Notes under the pieces: generated by a model | The model's database searches: none | What the model saw: only the letters and a program-made list of their open reading frames with translations | Told to the model about the DNA's origin: nothing | In this document: positions 11,513-21,261 of the stretch, piece by piece | Layout of the letters: every line of letters starts with the position of its first letter | How positions within the stretch are numbered: the first letter of the stretch is position 1 | Made by a program: the position numbers and the translations under genes | DNA from: Pascua guehoae | Lineage: Eukaryota > Basidiomycota > Tremellomycetes > Trichosporonales > Trichosporonaceae | Assembly (NCBI GenBank): GCA_001600415.1 | Contig: BCJX01000001.1 | Location: 2,799,532 to 2,863,531 of the forward strand | Direction: 5' to 3' | Length of the DNA: 64,000 nt

Positions 11513-13842
11513 ATGTCCTCAACGCAAGTCCGTCCGCCCAGCCCGAAGCGCCGGGCTGCCAAGACAGCCTCTGGCGAAAACAAGGTGTGAGTCTGGTCAC
11601 CGTTTGATGCAGATGCCAGATCATTTGACTGACTAGTTCAACAGCAGCTGCATGGCCTGTCGGACTGTCAAAGTAAGCTGGCTAGCCTAGCGCGAGCCGA
11701 GTGGAGGCTTACCATAGTGCAAATGCGTCGAGTCAGACGACCCTGGGTCGCGATGTCAGCGCTGCACGCGTCTGGACATTGCCTGCGTATACCAGGCCCA
11801 TCAGCGGGGGCGACGGCGTAAGGATGGCTCAGTTGCTGCGTCGGACACATCTGGACGTGTTACGCCGCAGGTCAGGCCACTTCAGCCACCAAAGCGAAAG
11901 CGCTCCGGCGACGAGCATGGTCTACGTCAGGATTCTTTTGGTCCGGCCATCTCGTCGCAGTTGGGTGACGACACGGGGGCCCTACTCGCTCCCAATAATA
12001 ACCACCAGTACGGAGCAACGTACAGTCGCTCGTCCTCGCCGCGTTCGTTTGGCGGGACTGGGCAAGACCAACATGGAGGTGGCAGCGATTCGGACGATCG
12101 GCCAAATGCAGAGCTCGACCAACCCCCGGCCAACTCGGTGTACCACGATGTCGCCAACCGATCGATATTCTCGATCGCTGGTGTGATGGAGCGCGACAGC
12201 AATCGAACTGACTTTGATGATGGTTCGACACCAGCGGTTCCAGCTGAAGACGACCCGATTGCAATGGGGATGCTGTCGATGGACGAATGCGACTCGCTCT
12301 TCTGGCACTATTTTGACCAACTCCAGACGTGTGTCTGCCTTCTGGATCCCGCTGTGCACACAGCACGCTACACCCGCAAGGCGTCCTTGCAGCTCTTCTC
12401 TGCCGTGCTGGCCGTCTCGTGCAAGTTCTTCCGCCCAGAGCTGTACGAGACCGCCCTGGAGGCTGCAAATCGGTTGCTCAACCAGGCCATTGCCGACTGC
12501 GTCTGCACAATTGAGCTCGTCCAGGCAATTTGCATCCTGCACTACTGGAAGAAGCCGACGGACAGCAGAGGTTGGCTGCGCCTCGGACATGCCATCCGCC
12601 TTGGATACCAGCTCGACCTTCATCTGCCCCGGAAGGGCAAACTGCCAACCGACGAGCGCGACGCGCGACTTGCCATTGACCGCGAAAGGACATGGATATC
12701 CCTCTTCTGCTTCGACTCGACCATGACGCAGTTGTCCGATCGACCTTCAATGATGCACAAGACGCCCGACGTTTCGGCGTGGATCCGAAGCATCCCTTAC
12801 CCACTTCCATCAGACGGGCAGCTCGACTTTGCAGTCAAGACGAGCCTGCTAAGCTCTGAAGTTCGCCAGATGCAGAGCTGCAGAGGGAGCTACGAGGTCC
12901 TGCGCTCAGGGCTGCGACGAATCCTCGAAGACCTGCATCACACCCACCAGCTACTTACGGCCCCCAACGCACCCGTGAAACTCACGTCGACGTCAAAGAG
13001 CATCAACAAGTTTAGCACGCTTGCTGTCCAGCTCCTGGTGGAGTGCACGTCCCTCTCGTTTGCGCCACGCAAACACCGCATTAGCCTTCTGCACGCGTGT
13101 GTGGCGACGAGCTTGGACCTGCTCGACATTGTGGTTGAAGGATTTGCACGCAAGGGCATCATGCCAATGATCGAGGATGCGCATTCTGTGGCGGTGGCGT
13201 CCACTGCTGTCCGTTTGATCCGATTCATGTCGTACCTCGATTCATCAGCAAAGGCCAGCGTCATGCGCAAATTAACCAAGGGTGAGTGGGCAACTTGTAG
13301 ACAGGAACTGACGTTTCAGTCGTTATCGTCTGCCGCGAAGCTGCAAGGGGCGACCAAGAATGCCACTCTGCCTATCTCGCGCGTTATATCCACGCACTGC
13401 TGGACAAGGCCCATCAATCCCGGCAGCCATCTCGCGCTTCGTCACCGACCACCCGCCAGGCTCCTCGGATGACGCCTGCTGTGAGCATTGGTGCCCCGTC
13501 GCTGTCACCTGTGAATCAGAACACCACGCCTGATCAATGGTGGGACGAAGTGGTACGTGACACAGTCCACTTGCTCAAGTTGACACACAGGGGCAATTTG
13601 CGTATCAACAAGAGCCGCTGCAGCCACTCAAGGAGTATCACGACTTTTGGGATGGTTTCCCTCTGCTGGCCGGAGCGATGAACACCCTCGGGCCCATAGT
13701 GCCCGGACGTGTGCAGACAGATGACCCGTCGGGGTCTGTAGACACCACTGGCGCGCCTGCATTTACCGGCTTGCCGTGGGATGATGCGTGGGACGTGTCC
13801 TTCTTAGGCGGCGCACAGGCGCAAGGGCCTCCGATGCTCTAG
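11513..13842 (+). CDS. Zn2Cys6 fungal transcription factor (TF2)
   Basis: Nuclear regulator with the ATG at 11513 (MSSTQVRPPSPKRRAA). Two small introns frame the exon SCMACRTVK. Splicing yields C-x2-C-x6-C-x9-C-x2-C-x6-C ending CTRLDIACVY, then a basic RGRRRK stretch. One oddity is Lys-Cys-Lys-Cys at the third cysteine, giving a seventh Cys, where TF1 has Lys-Arg-Arg-Cys. The fungal-specific domain follows (about 12270-12750), with ELVQAICILHYWKK and LGHAIRLGYQLDLHLPRKGK. Two further introns lie near 13280-13318 and 13552-13590. The C-terminal exon ends GGAQAQGPPML at the stop 13840-13842. It is convergent with the ribokinase, only 92 bp away, and near a sugar porter, so it may control that pair. 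That role is inference. Confidence 0.9.
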
Positions 13843-13934
13843 TCTGCACACTGCTGTGCAGTACACGACTGTATTTTTAATGTGGAACAGTATGTCAAGT
13901 TGTACATGCATCTATGAGTGCTCGTCTATCAGGC

Positions 13935-15081
13935 TCATGCCAACCTCTCCATCACCTGGGCTCGCGATGGAACGCTCTCAGCTGCGCCTGGCCGTTCGAC
14001 ACAGATCGAGCACGCCTGCATGTTAGTTAACCCACACTCCAGCTGAAAAGTAGGCTCGGCTCACCGTGAGGCACTCTTCGATCACGGTTGCCAAGTCGTC
14101 ACCCCTCATCAACCCGGCAACAAAGTATCCCGCAAAGCAGTCACCCGCGCCCGTCGTGTCTCGCAAAGGGGCAAGCAAGCGTGCTGCTGGGCGATAAATG
14201 ACTTGGCCCGCTGCCTTGCCCTGGGAAGAGAGGTACAAGACAACCCCAGCAGCACCGAGTGTACACGCTAGGTTGACGGACGAGAACTGTGGCAGGAGCC
14301 TCAATGAGGACAATGTTGCCAGGGCCGTCGTGGCCTCGACTGGGAGGTTGGCAGTGTCCACAGAAGGGATGTTGGAAGTGCTGTCGTCCGACTTGTTAAA
14401 CGCCTTGGCAATGTCTGCTGCCTCGCCTTCGTTGAGCAGGAGCCAGTCAATGGTCTCCCAAGGGAAGCAACGCAGCTGATCGGCGCTTGGCATGGGCGAC
14501 GGGTTGTAGACAGTCGTCACTCCTCGCTCCTTTGCAGTGCGGAGGTACCACAGTGTCGAGTCGAATGGGATCTCATTCTGGACCACGAGGTGGGTGATGT
14601 CGTCGCCAATGGGCGTGGGCTTCCAGGCGCAGTTTGCTCCTGGGTAAAGCACTGAAGTTAGCTTGACCAGCTATGCCTGTGGTCACATACCAATGCTGTT
14701 CTCGCCGTCCTGGCTCAGCTGAATAATTGCCCGCCCAGTGTGTTCCTCGACAATCTGCACGCCAGATACATCCACTCCTGCCTCGACAAAGGCTGGAAGC
14801 AGGTATTGGCCATCCTCGCCCATCGCTGCGTCTAGTCTGACAGCCGACGAAGCGCGTGCAATCGACACAGCCTGGTTGGCACCCTTGCCACCACTGCGGC
14901 GCTGGAACCCGGTCGAGGAAATTGTCTCTCCAGGCCTCACGATATGGGACAGCGTATAGAACTCATCAATGTCTATTTCGTCATCAGCGTGGGGAGAACA
15001 GAGACGTTGAACGGAGCATAACTCACTGATGGAGCCCGCCACAAGGCAGGACGGGGCACGGACGTTGTCGGTCTGAGTCAT
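13935..15081 (-). CDS. RBK1: Ribokinase (PfkB family)
   Basis: Cytosolic kinase phosphorylating D-ribose to ribose 5-phosphate, or a close sugar relative. The ATG at 15081 (MTQTDNVRAP) is followed by an intron, then NIDEFYTLSHIVRPGET and the first PfkB signature GGKGANQAV. The second signature DTTGAGDCFAGYF, with the catalytic Asp in GAGD, lies near 14140. A final intron (gtgagc, with a gttaactaac branch site, ending atgcag) is easily missed because the frame reads a few codons into it. The true last exon is ACSICVERPGAAESVPSRAQ and stops at 13935-13937, giving the usual ribokinase C-terminus. It is divergent from the sugar porter at 15869 and shares a promoter region of about 790 bp with it. 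Confidence 0.93.
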
Positions 15082-15868
15082 TGTGGTTTCAGAGCAGTTT
15101 GTGGATCTTGCTAGCCGGGTCGCGTGACGCGGACACACGTTCTTCATATTATACTGATACCTTTCCCCAAGCGCCGCTGTCTGAGCGGCAAACAAAAAGT
15201 GGCATGTTGTTCTATCCGAACTAAACCGCCAAGCCCGACTCCCAAGAGGGAAATGGGCGGTGATTGCAGCGGAAGCTGGGCGGGATCCAATTGCAACAGT
15301 CAGAGGTTGCCGGCGGCCGGCGACCGACATCGGATCACATGTGCCAAAGTCACCGTCTGAAACGATATAGACGCCGTTCGCTTGGCGCTCCACCGCCGCA
15401 TGCCAAAACTGAACCACCGAAGGAACGTTAGGTTCCGGATGACGTTGCCAAATGATCCGAACACTTCTGCACTGCAGCCAAGCCGCCCAAGCCACCCAGA
15501 ACGCCGGGCGTTCAGAGTTTACCGTGTGCGTACCTGTACGAACATGTGACTCCAAGATCATGAAGTCACCGATATACCCCACGCGCCGACATGCACCGAA
15601 AGGCACCGGTGATCAATGTTGTTATTTTCGCCACGACGGTGCCCCGTGGTGTCATGATCTGGTCGCGCGACAGAATTTATAAGATGAGATGGAGACCCAG
15701 TCTACCCCACACCCAAACTCGCTCAGTTCACACTTTCCACACCAGCCACACTCTCTCGCGCCCCCACATCAACTACGCTCTCTCCCCGACACACCAAGTC
15801 TGTGTCCCTTTGCACAGCGACATCAAACACCCCTCGACACCACCACCACACTTGACAACCTTTGCAAG
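15082..15868. promoter_or_regulatory. Divergent promoter between ribokinase and sugar porter
   Basis: A TATA element TTTATAAG lies at 15676-15683 on the plus strand, about 190 nt before the porter ATG. It is followed by a long C/CT-rich leader (15700-15865) typical of fungal 5' UTRs. Sharing one intergenic region suggests co-regulation of uptake and phosphorylation. Confidence 0.6.
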
Positions 15869-17561
15869 ATGACAAGAGAACGCATGGGGTCTGTCTACGA
15901 CGTGGACGCCCAGCGCCAGCAGCTTGCTGGGCCGTCTGGAGTCGCTGGTCTGCTCAAGAACAGGCGTCTCTTCGGCATTGCCATGGTGACCGCCTTGGGT
16001 GGTCTCAACTACGGATACGAACAGGGTGCCTGTGAGTGCTGAACGATATGAAACGTCTTAAGACATCCCTGACATTTCAGACGGCCAGTGCATGGTCATG
16101 CCGGCCTTCAAGATTGTTCCGGGCTTCCAACGCATCCTCAACGACGCCAGCTTCAAGGGTTGGACGGTCGCCATCCTAGCCCTTGGCGGTTGGCTCGGCT
16201 CCCTCATCAATGGCTACTGCTGTGACCGCTTCTCCCGCCGTTGGTCCATGCTGGGCGGTGCGCTGTTCTGCCTCCTTGGTGCCATCCTCACGACTGTGGC
16301 CAACGGCGCCGACCTCATCTTTGCCGGCCGCTTCTTTATCGGTCTCGCCGTCGGTAGCCTTTCGACCGCCGTGCCCATGTACAACTCGGAGATCAGCCCG
16401 GCAGAGGTCCGCGGTACCATGGTCGGCACCTGGCAGCTCAGTGTTACTCTCGGCATCATGATCAGCTACTGGGTCGGTTTCGGCACCAACCACATTTCGG
16501 AAACGAACTCGGTTTCATGGCGTCTTCCCCTTGCCCTCCAGGCGGTCCCTGCTCTCGGCCTCGCTATCGGCACCCTCTTCATCCCCTACAGCCCCCGTTG
16601 GCTTGTGGCCCACCACCGTGACGACGAGGCCATGCAGGTCCTCGCCCGCCTTCGCAACAAGAGCGTCGATGACGAGATTATCCGCCTCGAGTACCTCGAG
16701 ATCAAGGCCGACGCGCTGTTCGAAGAGGAGTCGGCTGCGCAAAAGTTCCCTCAATACGTCAACCGCCCCGCCATGCTCCAGATGGCCCAGATCCGTGGCC
16801 TCTTCACGACCTGGCCCATGTTCCGCCGCACCGCCATTACCTGCCTCATGATGTTCTTCCAGCAGATGAGTGGTATCGACGCCATTGTCTTCTACGCCCC
16901 CACCATTTTCCAGTCCCTCGGTCTTGGCGAGACTTCGGTCTCTCTGTTGGCTTCGGGCGTTGTCGGCATCGCCATGTTTGTCGCCACCTTCCCCTCGCTC
17001 TTTATCATTGACAAGCTCGGCCGTCGCCCACTCATCATCGTCGGTGGTCTCGGCATGTGCCTGTGTCTCATCATCGTGGCCGCTCTCACCGGATCCTTCC
17101 AGGCCAACTGGCCAGCCGGTCCTGCCTGGGCATCGGCCTCGTTCATCTGGTTCTACATTTTCAACTTTGGCTACTCTTGGGGCCCGGTGTCCTGGGTCGT
17201 CATCAGCGAGATCATGCCCATGTCGGCGCGCGCCCCCGGAACCGCCCTTGGTGCTTCGACAAACTGGATGACAAACTTTGCCGTCTCTCTCATGGTGCCC
17301 CCCATGCTCGAGAAGATCACCTACGGCACCTACATCTTCTTCCTGGCGTTCATGTTTATGGGCGTCGGTTACGCCATCTGGATCCTCCCCGAGACCCGCA
17401 ACGTCAGCCTCGAGGCCATGGACAAGGTCTTCAAATCGAGCGACGCCACCCGCGACGCCGCCCTGATGCAGAGCATCGTCAAGCGCCTGCAGGCCGAGTA
17501 CAAGGGCGACACGGCGCCGGGCAGTATCTCGGAAAACATGGAGAAGGTCGAATCTGCCTAA
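15869..17561 (+). CDS. MFS sugar porter
   Basis: Plasma-membrane sugar (hexose/pentose class) symporter of the major facilitator superfamily, with 12 predicted membrane spans. The ATG at 15869 opens MTRERMGSVYDVDAQ. A single intron (about 16033-16080) follows GGLNYGYEQGA and rejoins as YGQCMVMPAF. Family motifs are GRFFIGLAVGSLSTAVPMY (span 4), the SPRWL motif after span 6, QQMSGIDAIVFYAPT (span 7), the RR pair of KLGRRPL and the C-terminal PETRNVSLEAMD. Strong third-position C bias suggests high expression. It is divergent from ribokinase, with TF2 beyond it, so the cargo may be ribose or a related pentose. That assignment is by context only. Confidence 0.94.
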
Positions 17562-18018
17562 AGAATACTGCAGGTTATTATTAAATTAGCGTGTAATGTA
17601 ATACGAGTATTGTTCATGATGGCCAAGACCCTGCATTAATCTTGGGGGTGATGCCAGTTACTGCCTTGTCGTGTCCGCACATCGGGAGGAGTGTCTTGAG
17701 AAACAGTAAGACGTGCGACATTGCACGAGCGTATGCCGGAAGTCAAGCGACGTGAAATTGTCTGTCAATGTGGATGGCAGCGTCATGATGCAGACGCGAT
17801 CGCGGTGCCGAGTTCACACCACACGTTGTCGGTTCGAGCGTGGAGATCGAGTTCGGCCAAGAACGCGTCCGTGCACTGCTCCTGTCTTTCGCATGACGTA
17901 CCAAGACGATTTTGCAAGTTGCAGGTCCGAATGAGCGGGTGAGAGGGTGGCCATTGCACGCGTTGCACAGATGAAAGCAGCACAGACGCACAGATCTTTG
18001 TCATGTCATATGTAAGTG
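17562..18018. other. Sugar porter 3' region
   Basis: An AT-rich stretch immediately after the stop (17565-17610) is a likely polyadenylation region. Nothing else is supported. Confidence 0.5.
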
Positions 18019-18570
18019 ATGGTGGCTGTGCTTCTTATCAGGGTATTAGGGTCAACGGCAAAGCGCATGGAAATCGTGCTTCTGATCATCTCCTCCGGTT
18101 CTTGTTCTGCAATGCAGGAGCCGGGCACGCGTGCCAGACCTCGCCAGGAGAAGCCAGCATGGGCGGGTGGCGATGTGCTGGCTGCGTTCCGCTTCTGCAA
18201 AAAAAATCCACTGGCGTCAACAAACACACTCGCATCGCAAACAAAGTTGCGAACCGACATCTACCACACAACCGCTGTTCGGGCAAAGGAGATGCGCGCG
18301 GTGCAAAACCAGATGCAAAAGCTGGCGTCAGCCCAAATGGAGTTTGGTTTCATGACCCAGATTGCCGGGAGTGTGGTCCCCGCCGCGGCCTTCCACAAGG
18401 ACAGTCACTACTACGAGATGAACGGCCAACGGTACGACACCAAGATGCAGGCAAACGGATCAGCCATGTTCTCCGCGGCGCTCGGACAAGCTGGCTCAGC
18501 CGGGGCACAGGGGATTGCGGTGAACGCCCAGTGTACTCAGCTCATGGCGGGATGGGAAAAGGTGGAATAG
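18019..18570 (+). CDS. Possible small hypothetical protein
   Basis: Not recognised. The frame is open from an ATG at 18019 to a stop at 18568-18570. Its last hundred residues look protein-like, for example MQKLASAQMEFGFM and HYYEMNGQRYDTKMQ, then an Ala/Gly-rich segment and LMAGWEKVE. The first sixty residues look less convincing, and the true start may be an upstream exon or an internal Met near 18292. No domain, signal peptide or clear promoter is seen. It could be the last exon of a gene, a remnant, or chance. Confidence 0.3.
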   Translation: MVAVLLIRVLGSTAKRMEIVLLIISSGSCSAMQEPGTRARPRQEKPAWAGGDVLAAFRFCKKNPLASTNTLASQTKLRTDIYHTTAVRAKEMRAVQNQMQKLASAQMEFGFMTQIAGSVVPAAAFHKDSHYYEMNGQRYDTKMQANGSAMFSAALGQAGSAGAQGIAVNAQCTQLMAGWEKVE

Positions 18571-19067
18571 GACCGTGGCCAGCATTGCCACCACGATACT
18601 TATACATCTCGGAGGTGTGCCGTGCCATAGTGCGACACTCACGATGGGCTAACGCTGACACGTCTCAGTCTGTGCTGCGGTGCAATGTTGGTCAACGCGG
18701 CGAGCAAAGGGGGGGCGGGGAGGTAGCCTGTGTGCACTGCAGGAAGTCGAGCCTTCAGCGCATTGGCACCAGGGCGGTACGTCCACGTCGTCTGGGAAGC
18801 TTGCACGGCGCCAGTTGGAGACGTGGGTGCTTTGCGCGAGTGAATGCTGTGCGTAACGTCAGGGCTGATGTTGCACCAGCTCCTCCGACATGACGGAGCG
18901 TGTGCGGTGTCTGTGAAGTTGGGCCAGCTGCTCCGATACTTGAGGCCTTGATACCTTCCATCTTCCATGCCGTCATAGTAGAGATCAATTGCATATGAGA
19001 GGACTATGAGACACACTGCCATCGTCGTCGGGTCGCGGCAACTTGCCCACTGCACACATTCTCGCTT
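18571..19067. other. Intergenic
   Basis: No supported gene. It lies downstream of the hydrolase pseudogene and of the small open frame. Confidence 0.4.
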
Positions 19068-19612
19068 TCACATCCACTTCTTGAACCAATCGAGCATGAC
19101 GCCCGGCTCTTTGCCAAAGAAGTTGTAACCGTCAAAGCGGTGGACGGTACCCTCGATCCAGTGCAGTTGCTTCTCTTCGGTCCCCAGGGCGTCGTAGATT
19201 TCCTGCGCTGTCCTTGGGTGCATCGACGAGCCGGTCGTCCTTGACCCGAACGACCTTGGTTGGAATTCGGACTGCGCCTGCAGCGCTCTGCGGCGAAAAG
19301 TCTTTGAGACACCACCCCATGCCACCCCGCCTGGTTGAGGATGCCCTCGTCGACCCGTCGGCACGCCTCGTCAGTGTCCACACCAAGACCCTTTGTGCCG
19401 GTAACCACAAAGGTCTCGATACTGACCGGCTGTAGCGCGACCATGCACTTGATATCCTTGCCTTGAACGCATCCCGATCATTGCGCATGGCGTAAATTGT
19501 TGCGTCCGTGCACATGCACCACCTTACTATCTTCCTGTGCTGGCGGGCAAATGCGATCGATCCGAGCACGTCCCTGGCCTCATTGTGGCCCCAGAGCATT
19601 GGTATAAAGAAC

Positions 19613-19619
19613 TCTCAAA
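19613..19619 (+). promoter_or_regulatory. TATA box of the nested small gene
   Basis: TATAAAG sits 56 nt before the ATG at 19669 and is followed by a CT-rich leader. It lies right at the point where hydrolase homology on the other strand breaks off. Confidence 0.5.
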
Positions 19620-19668
19620 GCACGAACATAGCACATCCTTTCTTTCTTCACTGCACTTTCGACCACCA

Positions 19669-20012
19669 ATGTCCTCGACAGCGACACCTACTACAACAAC
19701 CACGTCTTTCACCTTTCGTACCCCCGGCCCGGGCGTGCACCCTGCCCCCGACTTGCCGCCAGGATGGTACGTCGAGACGAGTCGCCACCGAGACGCGTCG
19801 ATTGCGACCCAGGTAGCTTGGTCTGACTCCACAGGTTGTGGGGGCATGCGCCGGAGGGGGAGCCACACGACGACATCTACTCTGTGCACGAGGCGACGGG
19901 ATCGACACAGTTCGCGTGGCCTGGTGACGAGGCCAGCTGCTTCCGGTTCTACTACTGGCTCTCGGAGGCGCTCAAGGTGGACAAGGACAAGGACAAGGAC
20001 ACCCCTGAATGA
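19669..20012 (+). CDS. Small two-exon orphan gene inside the hydrolase pseudogene
   Basis: Not recognised. The ATG at 19669 starts MSSTATPTTTTTSFTFRTPG, then PGVHPAPDLPPG. An intron with consensus gtacgt, a ctgac branch site and ccacag (about 19767-19833) splits a Trp codon. The second exon reads LWGHAPEGEPHDDIYSVHEA, then an aromatic stretch CFRFYYWLSEALKV and a KDKDKD tail, stopping at 20010-20012. The product is about 90 residues with no signal peptide. A TATA box, CT-rich leader, consensus intron and protein-like second exon together argue for a real gene. It occupies the segment that breaks the hydrolase on the opposite strand. The alternative is a chance open frame in inserted DNA. Confidence 0.45.
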
Positions 20013-20413
20013 GCACCCGTGGTTGCGCAGGTCGTACACCAGCACAGCCTACCCCACGCCGTGAAGGCTCTGATAATCGGGAATGAAGTTGACGTCGATG
20101 GCGTCGAAGGTGTCGTACCCGGGCAACTTGCCCGGAAAGCCACCCTTGTTGAAAGTCATGGGTTAGTTGGCGATGATGAGCTTATGCGAGCCCTCACGGG
20201 GAATGTACCAGCCCTCGAGCATTACGTTGTCATTGGCAGAGGAGAACCGAACCGTCTCATACTCGAGGCCCTTGTCGGATGGGTAGTGATGCAGGGGTGT
20301 AGGATGCTCGGCGGCCCAGCTGAAAGCCTGGACATAATTCTTGACGGGCGAGTCCAACTTTTCGATGTTGCTAGACTACACGTGAGTCGAGGACAAGCGT
20401 GGAGGCGTACCAT

Positions 20414-21261
20414 TGTGACGAGTTTGGTCGATGCGCCGTGTTGCCAAGTGTTGCGAAGCTTAAGGTGATGCGGTGATTGGGCTCGGTGGTGGAGTAGGTT
20501 TTTATACGCCTGTGCTCGATAGTCAACACCACATACTTAGGCGCATATCATGGGAGGGCATGGACGCATCGGCAACACCAGTGCAAGGTGGAGGCATGTA
20601 GAGGAGGGTCAAGGTGGACGAGGCGAGTTGCTCAGCTTCCTCTCTCTCTGCTGCCGAGGCCCAGTCCCTCTACGACGCTGACACTCAGTCCAGGTTCGGC
20701 CAGAGCTCATGGCGACGAGGGCGACAACGTTCATGACGAGTCCTATCGCCTTGCCCGCTAGCATGTTGCGACCAGCTTCGCACTCACCTCTGACCCGATC
20801 CTCGCTGTGGCGTCTTGTCGCACATTCACCAGGTCATGGATATCGCCCACTACGTCTCCCTCCTCGCCGTTCCGTACAAACTCAGCTTGTACAAGGTCGG
20901 TGGTATGTTCAAGGCGTACAGTGACACACCGGAGCGGTTCCAACTACCTAGCGCTTCAAGGGCGGGCGAGCTCATAGTGCCCCACAGGCAAACGGTCGGG
21001 CGATGAAATGGCACTACAGTTTGTGCCGCATGCTGCGTTAATTTGGACAGAAAAGGAGCGCACACGGTTGTGTGGTCCACAGGTTACGGTCGACAGTGGC
21101 AGCCTGGATGTCCCCGAAGACGCCTAATAGGTGCTTGTACGTGAGGGTGCAACGGAATCACAGTCACAACAATGCATCGTCTTGCAAAGTAACACCATAC
21201 TTTATTTATATATGTATTTATTATTTATTCTACAGAGAAAAAGAACAATCCCCGCCGATGT
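20414..21261. other. Intergenic with possible coding vestige
   Basis: It holds the pseudogene promoter on the left. Around 20640-20950 short plus-strand stretches read like protein (SAAEAQSLYDADTQSRFGQS and, in another frame, HYVSLLAVPYKLSLYKVGG), but no continuous gene model joins them. The AT-rich run at 21195-21245 probably serves 3'-end formation of the pectinase. Confidence 0.4.
20499..20506 (-). promoter_or_regulatory. TATA box of the hydrolase pseudogene
   Basis: TATAAAAA on the minus strand, about 90 nt upstream of the ATG at 20413. The promoter and first intron are therefore still intact although the reading frame is broken. Confidence 0.5.

Larger units (their letters stand above)
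19068..20413 (-). pseudogene. Decayed alpha/beta hydrolase gene, interrupted
   Basis: Remnant of an alpha/beta hydrolase of the type with an N-terminal PREGSHKLIIAN strand, a YDLRNHG strand-turn and a C-terminal WIEGTVHRFDGYNFFGKEP. The ATG at 20413 and a first intron (gtacgc to tag) are intact and give MSSNIEKLDSPVKNY. Reading then meets TAA at 20163-20165 (after LIIAN) and TAG at 20049-20051 (after LHGVG), each at a place where the homologous reading continues. After YDLRNHG near 19990 homology stops for about 390 bp and resumes near 19607 as LWGHNEARDVLGSIAFARQH. The last 500 bp need two more frame changes to reach the C-terminus FFGKEPGVMLDWFKKWM. Family identity is from remembered bacterial and fungal relatives. 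Alternative: sequencing error, which would not explain the interruption. Confidence 0.8.

Noticed and set aside
20640..21000. Protein-like snippets between the pseudogene and the pectinase
   Set aside because: They fall in different frames with no consistent splice sites, so I mention them only as a possible vestige.
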